The notes under the pieces were generated by a model. The model had not been told where the DNA came from. It was given only the letters and a program-made list of their open reading frames with translations, and did not search any database. From assembly GCA_905214905.1 (NCBI GenBank), contig CAJMNK010000042.1:1-18659 (forward strand): 18,659 bases of DNA, read 5' to 3'. This document shows positions 1-6,580 of this stretch, in pieces (position 1 is the first letter of the stretch; the number at the start of each line of letters is the position of its first letter). The stretch is from an uncultured bacterium. Its GTDB lineage: Bacteria; Actinomycetota; Coriobacteriia; Coriobacteriales; Coriobacteriaceae. The translations under genes and the position numbers were made by a program.

Positions 1-840
1 GAAATATCTGAGTATCGCGCCGGGTCAAAAGCATACGATGTCGCAGCTATACCCTGCACCCATTCGGAACGCGGATTAATTGAATAGCCACACAGCATCA
101 TCATACATGCATCTAGACCTGATTTCCCAAGTATCCGACGTATTGATGAGAGCATCGCGGGTCGCCCCCGCACCATCGTCGTCACCCCTATTAGCAGTAT
201 TTACCGTTTTTCTCTAAATGCGTATCGCCACCCTTAAGAATACGAAGTGTTTTATCCAGACCCGATTGTCCTCCATCTCAAACGAAGGGATAAGGAATCT
301 CATCCGGAATCGGCAGTAACGGAGGATTCACAACGACAAGCGAAAAACATGAGTCATCTCTCAGAGGGGAGTAAAGGCTCCCCTCAAGCACCCTAGTTTC
401 GTCATCCAAAGAGTTGATGGCAGTGTTTTTCTTACAAAGGTCGACAACAAAAGGGTTGATTTCTACAGATGTTACATCCATGCCACAGTTGGTAAGTATC
501 AGGCCCTGTATTCTGGGGCCAGAACACAAATCGAGAGCCTTCCGTGCGCTCTGCGGTGTAAGGCGCCAATCTCAGCAAATCTGTCCCACAATACTGCGCT
601 GAAGAACAACACGGAACCCCTGAGCCAAACTCCCCTATACCTTATTAAGGCTAAGACAGGCAAGTTCACGCACCCGGCATATTCCAGAATAACATCCTAT
701 TGTTTTAGATGCTCTACAAGCATGAACAGCCGCGAATCGGAAAGATCTTCTAGTTTCGCCCCGACTGACCGCCAAGGGCCAAAATGGCCTCTCCATCCCC
801 AGGCGACCGGCTCTGGCGCGCCGAGGAGTGTCCCCAAGTG
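1..840 (-). pseudogene. Decayed class I SAM-dependent methyltransferase (continues beyond left edge)
   Basis: A methyltransferase can be read on the minus strand only by passing several lesions. The recognisable core has a SAM-binding motif (LDLCSGPRIQGL, about 535-500), a motif II-like VTSVEINP, and a catalytic-type VVVNPPLLP. Lesions seen: an in-frame TAG at 697-699 (the frame is open on both sides), a one-base frameshift near 560 joining RFAEIGAL to TPQSARKALDLC, a TGA at 278-280 where a Gly codon would give PYPFVGDGG, and a second one-base frameshift near 198 joining KNGKY to LLIGVTTM. After that the frame is open to base 1. The reading upstream of 700 (AWGWRGHFGPWRSVG) is less certain, and no start codon is evident. 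Base and codon use (ATA, TTA, AGA) is AT-richer than in the neighbouring genes, suggesting acquired DNA under decay. The NPP motif fits an N- or O-methyltransferase of the MTS/HemK-like type; the substrate is unknown. Confidence 0.8.
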
Positions 841-872
841 CCGGCAGAAAAGGAACGTCCTTAACTGCCGGC
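840..872 (-). terminator. Hairpin at the end of the FHA gene
   Basis: Perfect 8-bp arms GCCGGCAG (840-847) and CTGCCGGC (865-872) enclose an inner 5-bp stem AAGGA/TCCTT with a 3-nt loop. The hairpin touches the stop codon of the FHA gene (872-874). There is no run of U after it on either strand, so it is a transcript-end or RNA-stabilising hairpin rather than a textbook intrinsic terminator. Confidence 0.5.
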
Positions 873-1810
873 TAGAGGGCACCGAAGAGGATGGCATAGG
901 TAGTGGATTCGCCGAGCTTGAGCTCGTCGCCGGGATTGAGCTGGGCGGAACGGCCGGGCTCGACCTGAATGCAAACGCGCGTGGCCCCGTTTACCACCAC
1001 GGTTCCGTTGGTGGACGACAAGTCCTCGACGTGCCAGATATTTTGAGCATCGCACCAGATATGGGCATGGCGGGCCGAGACATCGTCGCCGACGTCGGTA
1101 ATATCGCCCTCACCAGTGGCCAGCGCGCCAATCTCAACACCCTGCTCACTCGGCTGAATCCAGCGCGGGGCGCTCACGACAAAACTGTTTTGCACGCGCA
1201 GCAAGCCCAAAGGGTGCGCCGGGGCGGGTTCGCGTTCGCCCGCAGTCAGCGACATGCCAAGCGAACGCGGCGTGGATGTGCCTCCGCCGCAGGTCGCGTT
1301 CGCGTAGTCGATGGCATAGTTCACCGAGGACCGCACATCCGCCGAACAACCGACGGCGACAAACAGCACCAGCACGACCTCGGCGCGCTCGGCGGGCATG
1401 AGTTCCGCCGCCTGGGACAGGCGATCGAGCGCGTTGCGATAGAGATTCGTGTCCTGGTGGCACTCTTCGAGCGCGCGTACCATCGGTTCACCTGCAGGAC
1501 CGCACACCATATTGATTACAGCCGTGGAGTCCATGGGATTGCGCTGGCGCAGGGCCAGTTGCGACATAATACGCGCAGCCGAGGTACCGTATTCGGCAAA
1601 GTAGCGCTGCTGAAGCGTGCCGACCGGCGCGCGAACGATAAAGCGGGAAACCCAAGAGCGATCGGCGGCTCGGCTCTGCGGGCTGCGGCCGTCGGCGAGC
1701 GGACGGGACGAAAGCACCAAGCCGCACAGCTCGATATGGCTCAGATGCGCTGCGCGCTTAAAGATGTCAAACATGGCCCCGCATGGGGTGAGCTCAACTT
1801 GAGATGCCAT
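872..1810 (-). CDS. FHA-domain protein, last gene of a kinase operon
   Basis: 312 aa, cytoplasmic, with no signal peptide or membrane segment. The C-terminal part (about 225-310) is a forkhead-associated domain, a phosphothreonine-binding module. It shows SARHAHIW (245-252) and EDLSSTNGT (262-270), with the Ser, His and Asn expected at the binding surface. The usual early Gly-Arg of the domain is not obvious. Residues 1-220 match no family I recognise; they contain a helical stretch around 108-170. The start is ATG 1810, three bases after the kinase stop. The AAGGAGG that serves as its Shine-Dalgarno lies inside the last codons of the kinase, so the two are translationally coupled. It probably docks to a threonine autophosphorylated by, or phosphorylated downstream of, the adjacent kinase (inference). 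Confidence 0.88.
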   Translation of the reverse strand: MASQVELTPCGAMFDIFKRAAHLSHIELCGLVLSSRPLADGRSPQSRAADRSWVSRFIVRAPVGTLQQRYFAEYGTSAARIMSQLALRQRNPMDSTAVINMVCGPAGEPMVRALEECHQDTNLYRNALDRLSQAAELMPAERAEVVLVLFVAVGCSADVRSSVNYAIDYANATCGGGTSTPRSLGMSLTAGEREPAPAHPLGLLRVQNSFVVSAPRWIQPSEQGVEIGALATGEGDITDVGDDVSARHAHIWCDAQNIWHVEDLSSTNGTVVVNGATRVCIQVEPGRSAQLNPGDELKLGESTTYAILFGAL

Positions 1811-1813
1811 GAC

Positions 1814-3658
1814 CTAGGCCTCCTTGGTCGTAGAAATAGAATCGGACGATACTTCGACAGGTCCGCCAAAAGTACGGACAGCTGCGGCTCCACCGGCAAG
1901 CGGAGTCGCCATCTGGGCTTTTGTGCGTCGCGGTGCCGAAACGGGAAGTTCAAAGGCAAAGCCCATCGCAAGCAAAAACCACGTAAGCGTATAGGTTGCA
2001 ACCAGAGCGGCAACAAGGCCGCCCATCACGGCGCGTTGGGAAAATACGCTACATGCAGCCACAACCAGCACCGGAACCTCGCAGGCAGAAAGCGCAAGCA
2101 CACCCTGCAGGAAGCCCGAGCGCCGATCGCGCGCAAGTGCCCCCGCGGCAACGCCGGCTATGCCTGGCAGCGCCAACGCCAGTGCGGCAATAATACCCGG
2201 TAGCGACCCAGACCACACGAGCGATCCCAAAGTCGCCGTCACGCGAGCGCCCGACGCCAGCAGCGCGGCCGAAACCACGACCACAGCCCAAACCACGCCA
2301 CAGACGACCGTCGCGCCGACCATCAGCGCGCGACGAACCGCGCGGCCAGACGCATCCATGGGGCACGGCGTGAGCGGCTCGCCGCGGAGCGAACGACCGA
2401 CATTTTGCGCATAGTGGTCACAAAACGCCGAGAGCGCCGCCTCGACCGCCGCCGGCTCGGGACGATCTTTTTGATGGCTGGACAGACAGGCCATCACCAC
2501 GTCGAACAGCTGGGCATCGACAAACGCCAGCGCATCGCGTAGCTCCTCGGAATCCGGCTCAAGCCCCAGCTGCTGGGCCTGCTCGGCCGCAGCGAGCGCC
2601 ACATCGGGCTCACGACGAAGCAGCTGAGTCAAATCGCAACCGGGCGCATGGGCACCAATGGGATAGTCGGGCAGCGTGTCCATCTTGAGACGGTAGGGGC
2701 TGGCGATGTCGCGCGTCTTTTTGCGCGAACCCGAGGTGCCCGAAGTGCTCGGCGCGGCTTCGTATGGCGCGGCGCCGGCAATGAGCTCGTAAACCGTGCT
2801 TGCTGCGGCATAGACGTCGATCGCCGGCGACATACGCAAAGCGCGCAGGTCGGGAATATCGTCGGTGAGCATCTCGGGCGGGGCATAGGCAACCGTCGCG
2901 CGACGCAGCGTGGCATAGCGCTCCGTAAACGACGCCTTGCCGCCGGTACCGGCCACGGCCGACGCAGGCTCAAGCGCCAGCGACGAGCCAAAGTCGATCA
3001 GGCACAGGTCAAAGGTGCCCTCGGCAAGCTGCCGGTCAAGCGGTAGACGCGCCGTACGCACCATAATATTAGCGGGCGAGATATCGCGATGGACAAAGCC
3101 CTCGCCCACCAGGCTCATACGGCAGAGCAGATCGAACAGGTCGCGACCCAGACGCGCCGCCACAAGCGGCGATAGGCGGCCGGCATCGTCCACGGCAAAG
3201 CGCGAGCGCAAGCGGGCGAGCGTCTCGCCCTCGACCCATTCCATGACAATTGCAGGCACACCGTCGACCTCGCCCCAGCCATAGAGGCGGGGAAAGCCCT
3301 TAAGGCCCGAAAGGGCGCGATGGCATTCGTATTCCTCGCGAAACGCCGCTTTGAACTTGGCGACCAGCGCCTCATGGGCGGCGGCATCGTCAAACTCATC
3401 GCACGTTGGCAAGATGAGCTGCTTGAGTGCCACGGCCTCGCCTTGGGCGTTGACGGCACGCGTCACGCGGCCGATACCGCCACGGCGCATGGTGGCATCG
3501 TCGGCAAACAGTATCGTAAAACGACGCAGATAGGCAGGCAGTTCGTCCTGACCGAGCGCAATGGCCGGCTCAAACCCGTCGACACGCGCCAGGCGCAGGC
3601 CGACCATGGGATCGCGACCGAGCGATTGTGGTGTGGTGGATGCAAGATCGGTCATCAT
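1814..3658 (-). CDS. Transmembrane Hanks-type Ser/Thr protein kinase
   Basis: 614 aa. The kinase domain spans about 45-415: glycine loop RRGGIG (58-63), VALK with catalytic Lys79, EYECHRAL helix C, HRDISPAN loop (H190-R191-D192), DFG 222-224 and APPE 259-262, all intact, so an active RD kinase is expected. The domain is followed by about four membrane spans (443-468, 480-508, 518-538, 545-572) and a cytoplasmic tail. There are no PASTA repeats. With an N-terminal kinase, the membrane part would anchor it or receive signals within the bilayer. The start ATG overlaps the stop of the upstream gene (TGA/ATG); a second ATG follows at 3655. An odd insertion of Ser/Thr/Lys residues near 303-317 (TSGTSGSRKK) may be a phosphorylated loop. 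It lies between a membrane-anchored extracytoplasmic protein and an FHA protein, suggesting one signalling unit. Confidence 0.9.
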   Translation of the reverse strand: MMTDLASTTPQSLGRDPMVGLRLARVDGFEPAIALGQDELPAYLRRFTILFADDATMRRGGIGRVTRAVNAQGEAVALKQLILPTCDEFDDAAAHEALVAKFKAAFREEYECHRALSGLKGFPRLYGWGEVDGVPAIVMEWVEGETLARLRSRFAVDDAGRLSPLVAARLGRDLFDLLCRMSLVGEGFVHRDISPANIMVRTARLPLDRQLAEGTFDLCLIDFGSSLALEPASAVAGTGGKASFTERYATLRRATVAYAPPEMLTDDIPDLRALRMSPAIDVYAAASTVYELIAGAAPYEAAPSTSGTSGSRKKTRDIASPYRLKMDTLPDYPIGAHAPGCDLTQLLRREPDVALAAAEQAQQLGLEPDSEELRDALAFVDAQLFDVVMACLSSHQKDRPEPAAVEAALSAFCDHYAQNVGRSLRGEPLTPCPMDASGRAVRRALMVGATVVCGVVWAVVVVSAALLASGARVTATLGSLVWSGSLPGIIAALALALPGIAGVAAGALARDRRSGFLQGVLALSACEVPVLVVAACSVFSQRAVMGGLVAALVATYTLTWFLLAMGFAFELPVSAPRRTKAQMATPLAGGAAAVRTFGGPVEVSSDSISTTKEA

Positions 3659-4560
3659 AGGGCAAGCGCCGCCACGTTATTGTTGAAGTTACCGAGCGCG
3701 ACGTCATCATCGCCGTAATGGCCGACCCATTGACATAGGTTGGTGTAACAGCCCCACAGATTGGCATACTGCTGATACCACTTTGACCGGGGCGAGAATG
3801 TCTGACGACCGAACTCGGCTCGAATGACAAACATCTCCCCGACCAGGCTGTCGCACGGCCTGGGATCTCCCGTAGAGTTATAGGTCGAGACCACGTCATT
3901 GGCACGAGAAACATAGCCGTCGAGCATGTTGTACTTGGTCACAAGCCAGCTGTGAATGCTCTCTTCCTCAGCAGCGGAAAGGCCACCGGAGTTTGCATCG
4001 TTGTCAGTGTTGCCGCCCGTCGAGCCGCCGTTTCCAGACCCTCCGGCAGAGGAACCCGACCCAGAGCCACCGCCCGAACTCGACGAATCCGAGCCGGAGC
4101 CAGAAGTATCCGAGCTACCGGGCTTTCCGGACTGCTGGGCGTCCTGCTCCTTCTGCTGCTCGACCTTATTCACCGTTGCCGCCACGCTATTGTTGGACAA
4201 CCGATCGATGATCTTGGTGTTGGTGAGCACGATGGTTTTGCCATTGGCAAGCGTGACTTCGTTGTCCGGGGCCTCGGCGCCGTCCGCGTCGCCGGTGCCA
4301 AACACAATATGCGCGACCACACTTGCCCAAGCATATCCAGTCGTGGTCCCCAGGTCACTTTTGACCTCATGCCCCACGCGCGGTTCGCGTGCGGCATGTG
4401 CCTGCATCATGGACGGCACGGTCATGCCATAGGCAGAAACGCCAGCTATGACCAGCACCAGCGAGCAAGACAGCAGTGCGTACGCCCGCGGCGCCAAGCC
4501 CAGTCGGCGTCGCATGCGCACCGCGGCGCCGCGCTTTGTCTGAGTGCCACCGGGCCGCAT
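3655..4560 (-). CDS. Membrane-anchored extracytoplasmic protein with Ser/Gly linker
   Basis: 301 aa from ATG 4560, chosen because GGAGGAG precedes it at good spacing. An in-frame upstream ATG at 4617 would add 19 residues and could only be used as a leaderless start. A short Arg-rich cytoplasmic N-terminus (MRPGG...RMRRRLG) leads into one hydrophobic span (about 26-46). Then come an extracytoplasmic region (about 60-140) ending in a Gln/Glu/Lys-rich stretch (KVEQQKEQ), a Ser/Gly/Asn low-complexity linker (146-193), and a compact C-terminal domain (195-301) with three Cys (236, 271, 276) and many aromatic residues (WYQQYANLWG). I recognise no named family. First gene of the operon with the kinase and FHA protein. 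It is a plausible sensor or ligand-binding partner of the kinase, but that is inference from context only. Confidence 0.8.
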   Translation of the reverse strand: MRPGGTQTKRGAAVRMRRRLGLAPRAYALLSCSLVLVIAGVSAYGMTVPSMMQAHAAREPRVGHEVKSDLGTTTGYAWASVVAHIVFGTGDADGAEAPDNEVTLANGKTIVLTNTKIIDRLSNNSVAATVNKVEQQKEQDAQQSGKPGSSDTSGSGSDSSSSGGGSGSGSSAGGSGNGGSTGGNTDNDANSGGLSAAEEESIHSWLVTKYNMLDGYVSRANDVVSTYNSTGDPRPCDSLVGEMFVIRAEFGRQTFSPRSKWYQQYANLWGCYTNLCQWVGHYGDDDVALGNFNNNVAALAL

Positions 4561-4570
4561 GCGTTCTCCT

Positions 4571-4600
4571 CCAACAAAAACACGCCGCTCGGGAGCGGCG
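4571..4600 (-). terminator. Intrinsic-terminator-like hairpin in the leader of the kinase operon
   Basis: On the minus strand, 7-bp arms CGCCGCT / AGCGGCG (4600-4594 and 4589-4583) with a 4-nt loop are followed at once by TGTTTTTGTT and then the GGAGGAG of the next gene. It either ends transcripts from recR or, because a promoter-like sequence lies just upstream at 4623-4631, acts as an attenuator in the leader. Confidence 0.6.
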
Positions 4601-4622
4601 CATTCATTCGAATCCATATTTG

Positions 4623-4631
4623 AGTGTATCA
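4623..4631 (-). promoter_or_regulatory. Extended -10 promoter candidate for the sensor-kinase-FHA operon
   Basis: The minus strand reads TGATACACT, an extended -10 (TGn then TACACT). The predicted transcription start falls near 4616, almost on the in-frame ATG at 4617. No good -35 element is seen. Confidence 0.4.
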
Positions 4632-4704
4632 GCGAACCCAAAAGGTTCCGCAACGAATGGGCAAATTAAGGATGCGAGTGGAAGCATCCATGCGATAAGC
4701 GGAT

Positions 4705-4768
4705 ACAAAGCATCTTTGTTGCACAACAAACTTACAGTCGCACGGGGAAATTATGGCTACCCCGTGCG
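4705..4768. repeat. Cluster of three inverted repeats downstream of recR
   Basis: Three perfect dyads follow one another: ACAAAG/CTTTGT (4705-4719, 3-nt loop), TTTGTTG/CAACAAA (4715-4730, 2-nt loop, overlapping the first so the two are mutually exclusive), and a 9-bp stem CGCACGGGG/CCCCGTGCG (4739-4747 and 4760-4768, 12-nt loop). The last is the likely end of the ybaB-recR transcript although it lacks a U tract. The first two could be an operator for the leftward kinase operon or alternative RNA structures. Confidence 0.55.
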
Positions 4769-4805
4769 TCGCGATGAAGACATACGGCAGGAGCAGGCTC
4801 GCCAC

Positions 4806-5402
4806 CTAAATCGTGCGACGGGCCTCGATGGCGCGCCCAAGCGTAAGCTCGTCGGCATACTCCAGGTCGCCGCCCACGGGAAGGCCGCTCGCCAGACGCG
4901 ACACCTCAACGCCCAGCGGCTTGATAGTGCGGGCCAGGTAGCTCGCCGTGGTCTCGCCCTCGATATTGGGGTTGGTGGCGATGATGACCTCGTGGATGTC
5001 CTCGTGGCCCAAGCGTGCCAGCAGCTCACGAATGTGCAACTGCTCGGGACCAATCTTGTCCATGGGACTGATCACGCCGCCCAATACGTGGTAGAGACCG
5101 TGGTAGCTGCCCGTGCGCTCAATCGCCTGGACATCGCGCGGCTCGCCCACCACGCAAATGCGAGTGGTATCGCGCATCGAATCCTGGCAGATGGAGCACT
5201 CGTCGGCCGTGGCGTAGTTAAAGCAGCGGCTGCAAAAGTGAACCTCCTGCTTAACCTCCAGGATAGCCTCGGCCAGGCGGCGCGCCTCCTCGGCATCGGC
5301 CTCGAGCAGGTAATAGGCGATGCGCTGGGCCGACTTGGGACCAATGCCCGGCAGACGGCCCAGCTCATCGAGCAATTTTTGCAGACTATGGTTGGCACTC
5401 AT
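4806..5402 (-). CDS. recR: Recombination mediator protein RecR
   Basis: 198 aa, the usual RecR length. RecR works with RecF/RecO to load RecA on gapped DNA in the cytoplasm. Visible parts: N-terminal helix-hairpin-helix LGRLPGIGPKSAQRIAYYLL (14-33), a four-Cys zinc finger (C57, C60, C69, C72), then a Toprim domain from about 80 (ICVVGEPRD; ATNPNIEGETTASYLA) and the family ending ASGLPVGGDLEYADELTLGRA. The start ATG 5402 gives the family N-terminus MSANHSLQKLL; the frame is open further upstream but that would overlap ybaB and add unrelated sequence. Separated from ybaB by only 13 bases and surely co-transcribed. The Shine-Dalgarno is weak (TAAGA), so translation may rely on coupling to ybaB. 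Confidence 0.97.
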   Translation of the reverse strand: MSANHSLQKLLDELGRLPGIGPKSAQRIAYYLLEADAEEARRLAEAILEVKQEVHFCSRCFNYATADECSICQDSMRDTTRICVVGEPRDVQAIERTGSYHGLYHVLGGVISPMDKIGPEQLHIRELLARLGHEDIHEVIIATNPNIEGETTASYLARTIKPLGVEVSRLASGLPVGGDLEYADELTLGRAIEARRTI

Positions 5403-5415
5403 ATATATGCGTGTC

Positions 5416-5736
5416 TTAGAACGGCATGCCCGGGATGTTGAGGCCGCCGGTGATGGCGCCCATCTGCTTGTTGGCGAGCTCGTTGACACCGCGGACGGCC
5501 TCGTTGACGGCAGCCATGATCATGTCCTGCAGCATATCGACGTCCTCGGGATCGAGGGCATCGGGGTCGATGGTGAGGTTGACGAGCTCCATCTCGCCGT
5601 TAACGGTCACCTTGACCATGCCGCCGCCGGCAGAGGCGTCGACGGTCTGGGACTTAAGGTTTTCCTGCGCGGCGGCAAGCTGCTCCTGCATCTTGCGAGC
5701 CTGCTTCATCATTTGCTGCATGTTCATACCGGCCAT
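5416..5736 (-). CDS. ybaB: YbaB/EbfC family nucleoid-associated protein
   Basis: 106 aa, matching the family length. Small dimeric DNA-binding protein, normally encoded between dnaX and recR. It has a Met/Gln-rich N-terminus (MAGMNMQQMMKQARKMQEQL), a long amphipathic helix, and the core GGGMVKVTVNGEMELVNLTI followed by LQDMIMAAVNEAVRGVNEL. The start ATG 5736 is preceded by AAAGGAG at good spacing. It is the first gene of a two-gene unit with recR. Unusually, dnaX is not directly upstream: about 840 bp including an opposite-strand gene separate them, so this pair needs its own promoter (candidate at 5812-5820). Confidence 0.95.
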   Translation of the reverse strand: MAGMNMQQMMKQARKMQEQLAAAQENLKSQTVDASAGGGMVKVTVNGEMELVNLTIDPDALDPEDVDMLQDMIMAAVNEAVRGVNELANKQMGAITGGLNIPGMPF

Positions 5737-5811
5737 GATGGCTCCTTTACGTGCGGCCGCGCGACAAGCTGCAAGGGCAGCCGGAGCGCGACGGGACTTT
5801 CAAACTCAAAA

Positions 5812-5820
5812 ATCGTACCA
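5812..5820 (-). promoter_or_regulatory. Extended -10 promoter candidate for ybaB-recR
   Basis: The minus strand reads TGGTACGAT (TGn + TACGAT), about 75 bases upstream of the ybaB start. No convincing -35 is present; the upstream stretch is GC-rich with TTGCTTGC. Confidence 0.4.
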
Positions 5821-5897
5821 CGGCGCGGGGCAAGCAAGCGGGGCGGACACGCTACCTCAGTCGATATACATGTCCTTGAGCGTGACGCACGCCCAAG

Positions 5898-5933
5898 ATT
5901 ATGCAAGGTCGAATTATGCAAGGTTGCATAATT
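5898..5933. repeat. Operator-like palindrome plus a third half-site
   Basis: Arms AATTATGCAA (5912-5921) and TTGCATAATT (5924-5933) form a perfect 10-bp inverted repeat around GG. A further direct copy, ATTATGCAAGG, begins at 5898, so the same half-site occurs three times in 36 bases, in an AT-rich pocket of the 349-base gap between ybaB and the gene at 6086. The rest of this gap shows only the two promoter candidates listed separately. Confidence 0.6.
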
Positions 5934-6044
5934 ATCTCAAGCTACATCTAGCAGAGCTGGAACCAGGCAGTTTATGCGTAGGGCTACAAGGCTACATGGC
6001 AAAATGCCGAGCCGCTGCTCGAGGCGGCACGCATGGCGGCTGGG

Positions 6045-6079
6045 TATAATTTGATTGTCATAGATGACGATTTGGAGGT
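6045..6079 (+). promoter_or_regulatory. Promoter -10 (TATAAT) and Shine-Dalgarno for the gene at 6086
   Basis: A perfect TATAAT at 6045-6050 preceded by TGGG, with a predicted transcription start near 6057. GGAGGT at 6074-6079 lies six bases before the GTG start codon. No -35 consensus is visible. Confidence 0.55.
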
Positions 6080-6085
6080 GCCCTC

Positions 6086-6559
6086 GTGAATGTCCCAGCC
6101 GTACTCCAAAACATCCGCTCAAAACACCCCGTTGCATATGTGGTTCTCTATCTCTTTGTCGTCTGGGTATTACTGGTTATCATCACCCATGCCATAGCTT
6201 TTGGAGCAGAACTGCTGATAGCCAGCTCGGACCAGCCCGTCGTCAAATGGGAGACGACCGATGAATGCACCGACGGAACCCGAACCATTTACTACAACAG
6301 CCCGTCCCTCTACCAAGAGTTCAAGGTCAAGATAAAGGACTCCAAGATTGTCGATGCCGAACTGGGCTCTTTATTTACAATCGGAGCAACCGTCAACGCC
6401 GAGCAAGTCGAGTACACGGACAGCCATGCGACGTATCGTATCGACCTCAGCATCCTAGGCCGACCGTCACGCGCCTGTCTGCTCGAATGCGATATACGCG
6501 GCACCACGTTGCACATGTCCGAAATACAGATGCGCCCGGGCAAGGGGTTCTCTTCTTGA
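6086..6559 (+). CDS. Small single-span membrane protein of unknown function
   Basis: 157 aa from GTG 6086, fixed by GGAGGT six bases upstream. After a short basic N-terminus (QNIRSKH) there is one long hydrophobic span (about 16-46) and an extracytoplasmic domain (about 48-157) with many beta-prone stretches (FKVKIKDSKIVDAELGS; ATYRIDLSILG) and three Cys (61, 131, 135). I recognise no family. It is the only plus-strand gene within the dnaX/ybaB/recR block, convergent with dnaX (only 21 bases between stops) and divergent from ybaB. Its own strong -10 and the nearby palindrome suggest independent control. Likely a cell-surface protein; function unknown. Confidence 0.8.
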   Translation: MNVPAVLQNIRSKHPVAYVVLYLFVVWVLLVIITHAIAFGAELLIASSDQPVVKWETTDECTDGTRTIYYNSPSLYQEFKVKIKDSKIVDAELGSLFTIGATVNAEQVEYTDSHATYRIDLSILGRPSRACLLECDIRGTTLHMSEIQMRPGKGFSS

Positions 6560-6580
6560 GCAGTATACCCGCCTGCGCAG

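Noticed and set aside
722..2203. A long open frame on the plus strand (493 codons).
   Set aside because: It lies antisense to the FHA gene and the end of the kinase, has no recognisable domain, is rich in Arg/Gly/His as expected of a GC-rich shadow frame, and the minus-strand genes carry clear motifs.
5912..5933. Palindrome considered as an ARG box for ArgR.
   Set aside because: The half-sites are arranged in the reverse order around GG compared with the usual centre of the arginine box, and no arginine gene is adjacent.
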